Assembly: GCA_017609225.1 (NCBI GenBank) | Contig: JAFCEK010000016.1 | Coordinates: 1 to 15,432, forward strand | DNA from: Candidatus Aenigmatarchaeota archaeon | GTDB lineage: Archaea > Aenigmatarchaeota > Aenigmatarchaeia > QMZP01 | Direction of reading: 5' to 3' | DNA: 15,432 nt | Part shown: positions 13,655 to 15,432 of the stretch, in pieces | Numbering within the stretch: position 1 is the stretch's first letter | Layout of the letters: each line of letters opens with the position of its first letter | Program-made: the position numbers and the translations under genes | Notes under the pieces: generated by a model | The model's input: the letters and a program-made list of their open reading frames with translations, nothing else | Told to the model about the DNA's origin: nothing | Database searches by the model: none

Positions 13655-14518
13655 ATGAACTTTATACTTCGTAAAATATTGTTAACAAGACCTTACTCTT
13701 GGGTTTGTGTAGTTCTTATAAGTATACTAGCTAATGTTTTATCTAATGGTAAATTTATTCTAGATGCAGTATTGTTTTTTGATGTATTCGTTGCGATTTT
13801 TATATGGTGTACTGCAACCACTATAGTTGAATATTTCCATAAAAAAACAGATGGTAGGGGACTTACTCACCCACTGATACCACTTATTTCTACAATTATA
13901 CTTATCATTATAGTTATTTACAGAAATTTCATAGCGATAGTGCCACTATTCGTTATTATACTTGCAGATATCGCTTACAGCATGAAAATAAAAAGTAAGA
14001 TTCTTGGGCAGCTCAGCTTTATGTTAAGGGGAATTTTAGAGGTCTGCACATTCCTTATAATAATGTTTTTTCATGGAAACTATAGTACAGCTGAGTTTAT
14101 ACCATTACTGATTGTAATATACTTTCTTACAAATTCTAGGAATCTTATAGGGGATATACGTGATGTAGAGTTTGATGAGTATACATTCCCTAAAAAATAT
14201 GGAACTGCGCTGAGTTATGTTATTTCTATTCTGTTTATATTTTTATCAATAGCCATAATAGCAGACCTTTCTGTGACCTTCCCTCTTATACTTTTCCTTT
14301 TTACATTCCTATTTAGCAGAAATGCCTACACACTTCATAGGATTTTTGTGGCAGTCACACCATTTTTTTACATGAACTATGTTCTTTCCTTTCTCGGAGA
14401 AAGCCTGATATTCATTAATATACTATTTATAGCTGTCATACTGAACTTTACATATCCTGTTGTGCCAAGAAAATCAAATCCAAAAACAACACAGGTTTAT
14501 AATTACACACACAAATAA
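13655..14518 (+). CDS. UbiA-superfamily prenyltransferase with altered first Asp motif
   Basis: A 287-residue, very hydrophobic protein with seven to nine membrane segments, the size and layout of UbiA-type intramembrane prenyltransferases, which join a polyprenyl chain to an aromatic, chlorin or lipid acceptor. The N-terminal LTRPYSW (10-16) matches the family start; the second Asp-rich motif is intact as GDIRDVEFDEYTFPKKYG (166-183; D167, D170, D174). The first motif, normally NDxxDxxxD, reads VEYFHKKTD (58-66), keeping E59 and D66 but with V58 and H62 in place of N and D, so metal and diphosphate binding may differ. The YSMKIKSKILGQL segment (108-120) corresponds to the loop after the fourth helix. 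It is followed after 6 nt by the V4R gene, which is probably in the same transcript. Confidence 0.8.
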   Translation: MNFILRKILLTRPYSWVCVVLISILANVLSNGKFILDAVLFFDVFVAIFIWCTATTIVEYFHKKTDGRGLTHPLIPLISTIILIIIVIYRNFIAIVPLFVIILADIAYSMKIKSKILGQLSFMLRGILEVCTFLIIMFFHGNYSTAEFIPLLIVIYFLTNSRNLIGDIRDVEFDEYTFPKKYGTALSYVISILFIFLSIAIIADLSVTFPLILFLFTFLFSRNAYTLHRIFVAVTPFFYMNYVLSFLGESLIFINILFIAVILNFTYPVVPRKSNPKTTQVYNYTHK

Positions 14519-14524
14519 TAAAAT

Positions 14525-15432
14525 ATGGCAGTTAAAGACAATGTTGTTGCATGGTTTGTTCAACACTATATAATTCCGCGTGCTCAGGTAATTGATAAGC
14601 CCGGCTTTGTTGTTTTTAGGGTTTCATATAAAACAGATATCTATTCAAGACAGGTGATAATGCCTGAATCTCTATTTATTATAATAGAAAAACATATTAT
14701 CAAAAAATATGGAAAAAAAGGAGAACAAATATTATACTCAATAGGAAAAAAATTTGGGTACAGGTTTGCAAACGTAACGCATGTTGTTAATATAAATGAA
14801 GTAGAAAAAAAGAAATTTTTGGGTTATGTGAACATTCTTTCCAAGTTTGTTGAAGGAACATATGCAAGCAACATTTCAAATACAGTTGATTTAGAAAATC
14901 TGATGATCAAATTCAATTTTGATAACTTTGTTGTATGCAGAAAATCCGGCATGGGATATATTATCTCTGTGGGAGGGATTGCAGGTATATGGGCATATAT
15001 GCTTTGTAATCCAAAAGTAGAAGCGGTTCAGCCAGAATGTCAGGGCAGAGGGGATAAAAAGTGTAAAGTTATTTCCGCACCAGATTATATCCTGAAAAAA
15101 CATGGATACAAGCCGTTTAGAGAAAGAAATCTGGACGGACTTGGAATGGATTATAACTACAGAACAATAAATGAGATAGCAGATATTAAAAAAGCAAAAA
15201 ACTCACTGAAGGATCTAATAAATTCAGGAGCATTTAAGTTTCACAGAGGAATAATTGAATACAAAAATGAAAGATACTTTATCATCGAAGCTAGTATTAT
15301 GTATATTATTGAGAAGGAACTAAAAAAACTGAAAAACGGAGAGCAAATCCTTTTTGATATATGTTTTGAATGGAGTAAAAAACTTGCAGAAAAAGAAGCA
15401 AAACAAGAACCATGTAAATTTATTATGGATTT
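14525..15432 (+). CDS. V4R-domain protein, apparently duplicated, 3' end outside window
   Basis: The frame is open from the ATG at 14525 to the window edge, 302 complete codons without a stop. The first 190 residues fit a V4R (4-vinyl reductase-type) domain, a small-molecule-binding fold named after BchJ. It has PESLFIIIEKHIIKKYGKKG (47-66), a GYRFA segment (78-82), and the typical Cys motif ECQGRGDKKC (171-180), perhaps binding metal. A second copy seems to begin near 230: IEASIMYIIEKELKKLKNGE (254-273) and then QILFDICFEW align with residues 47-80 of the first, both containing GEQIL. So this is probably a tandem two-V4R protein cut by the window end. It lies 6 nt downstream of the UbiA gene. 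It may bind the prenylated or aromatic substrate or product of that enzyme; that is inferred from context. Confidence 0.75.
   Translation, partial: MAVKDNVVAWFVQHYIIPRAQVIDKPGFVVFRVSYKTDIYSRQVIMPESLFIIIEKHIIKKYGKKGEQILYSIGKKFGYRFANVTHVVNINEVEKKKFLGYVNILSKFVEGTYASNISNTVDLENLMIKFNFDNFVVCRKSGMGYIISVGGIAGIWAYMLCNPKVEAVQPECQGRGDKKCKVISAPDYILKKHGYKPFRERNLDGLGMDYNYRTINEIADIKKAKNSLKDLINSGAFKFHRGIIEYKNERYFIIEASIMYIIEKELKKLKNGEQILFDICFEWSKKLAEKEAKQEPCKFIMD

Noticed and set aside
12558..15432. A genuine bacteriochlorophyll synthesis operon
   Set aside because: Only family-level likeness is visible, no magnesium chelatase or reductase genes are present, and the UbiA protein lacks the standard first motif.

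Overview
The window looks archaeal. It has a split archaeal-type phenylalanyl-tRNA synthetase (separate alpha and beta genes, beta starting MPT), a tRNA-Arg gene interrupted by short introns of archaeal type, A/T-rich TATA-like boxes about 25-30 bases ahead of many start codons with little room for a leader, a MinD-family ATPase, a CBS-pair protein with a zinc ribbon, and UbiA and V4R family proteins. Small tightly packed genes plus Cys-rich secreted proteins and a lamin-tail lipoprotein would fit a DPANN-type genome, but lineage cannot be fixed from this sequence alone.

Layout. 1-116: the start of the window and the first copy of a hairpin-rich repeat. 111-3312: envelope glycan or glycolipid genes, namely a GT4 glycosyltransferase plus a methyltransferase (minus strand) divergent from a membrane GT2 glycosyltransferase (plus strand). 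3379-6317: pheS-pheT. 6318-7085: MinD-like ATPase, convergent with pheT. 7146-7328: tRNA-Arg(CCU), which reads as a normal 75-nt tRNA only if three introns (D-loop, anticodon loop, T-loop; 31, 46 and 31 nt) are removed. 7329-7454: a short region with competing stem potential. 7455-8688: a lamin-tail lipoprotein convergent with a CBS/zinc-ribbon protein. 8760-11504: a very large secreted Cys-rich protein. 11501-12228: two small membrane proteins of unknown function. 12278-12396: the second, inverted copy of the repeat with a further long inverted repeat. 12558-15432: a more A/T-rich locus with a winged-helix/SAM methyltransferase divergent from a UbiA-family prenyltransferase, which is followed after 6 nt by a V4R-domain protein that leaves the window.

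Most notable are the three-intron tRNA-Arg, and the methyltransferase/UbiA/V4R locus. The latter three families also meet in bacteriochlorophyll synthesis (BchU, BchG, BchJ types), so the locus may build or modify a prenylated small molecule; that is inference. The UbiA protein has a changed first Asp-rich motif and the V4R protein appears internally duplicated. The inverted repeat pair looks like a small non-coding mobile or RNA element.
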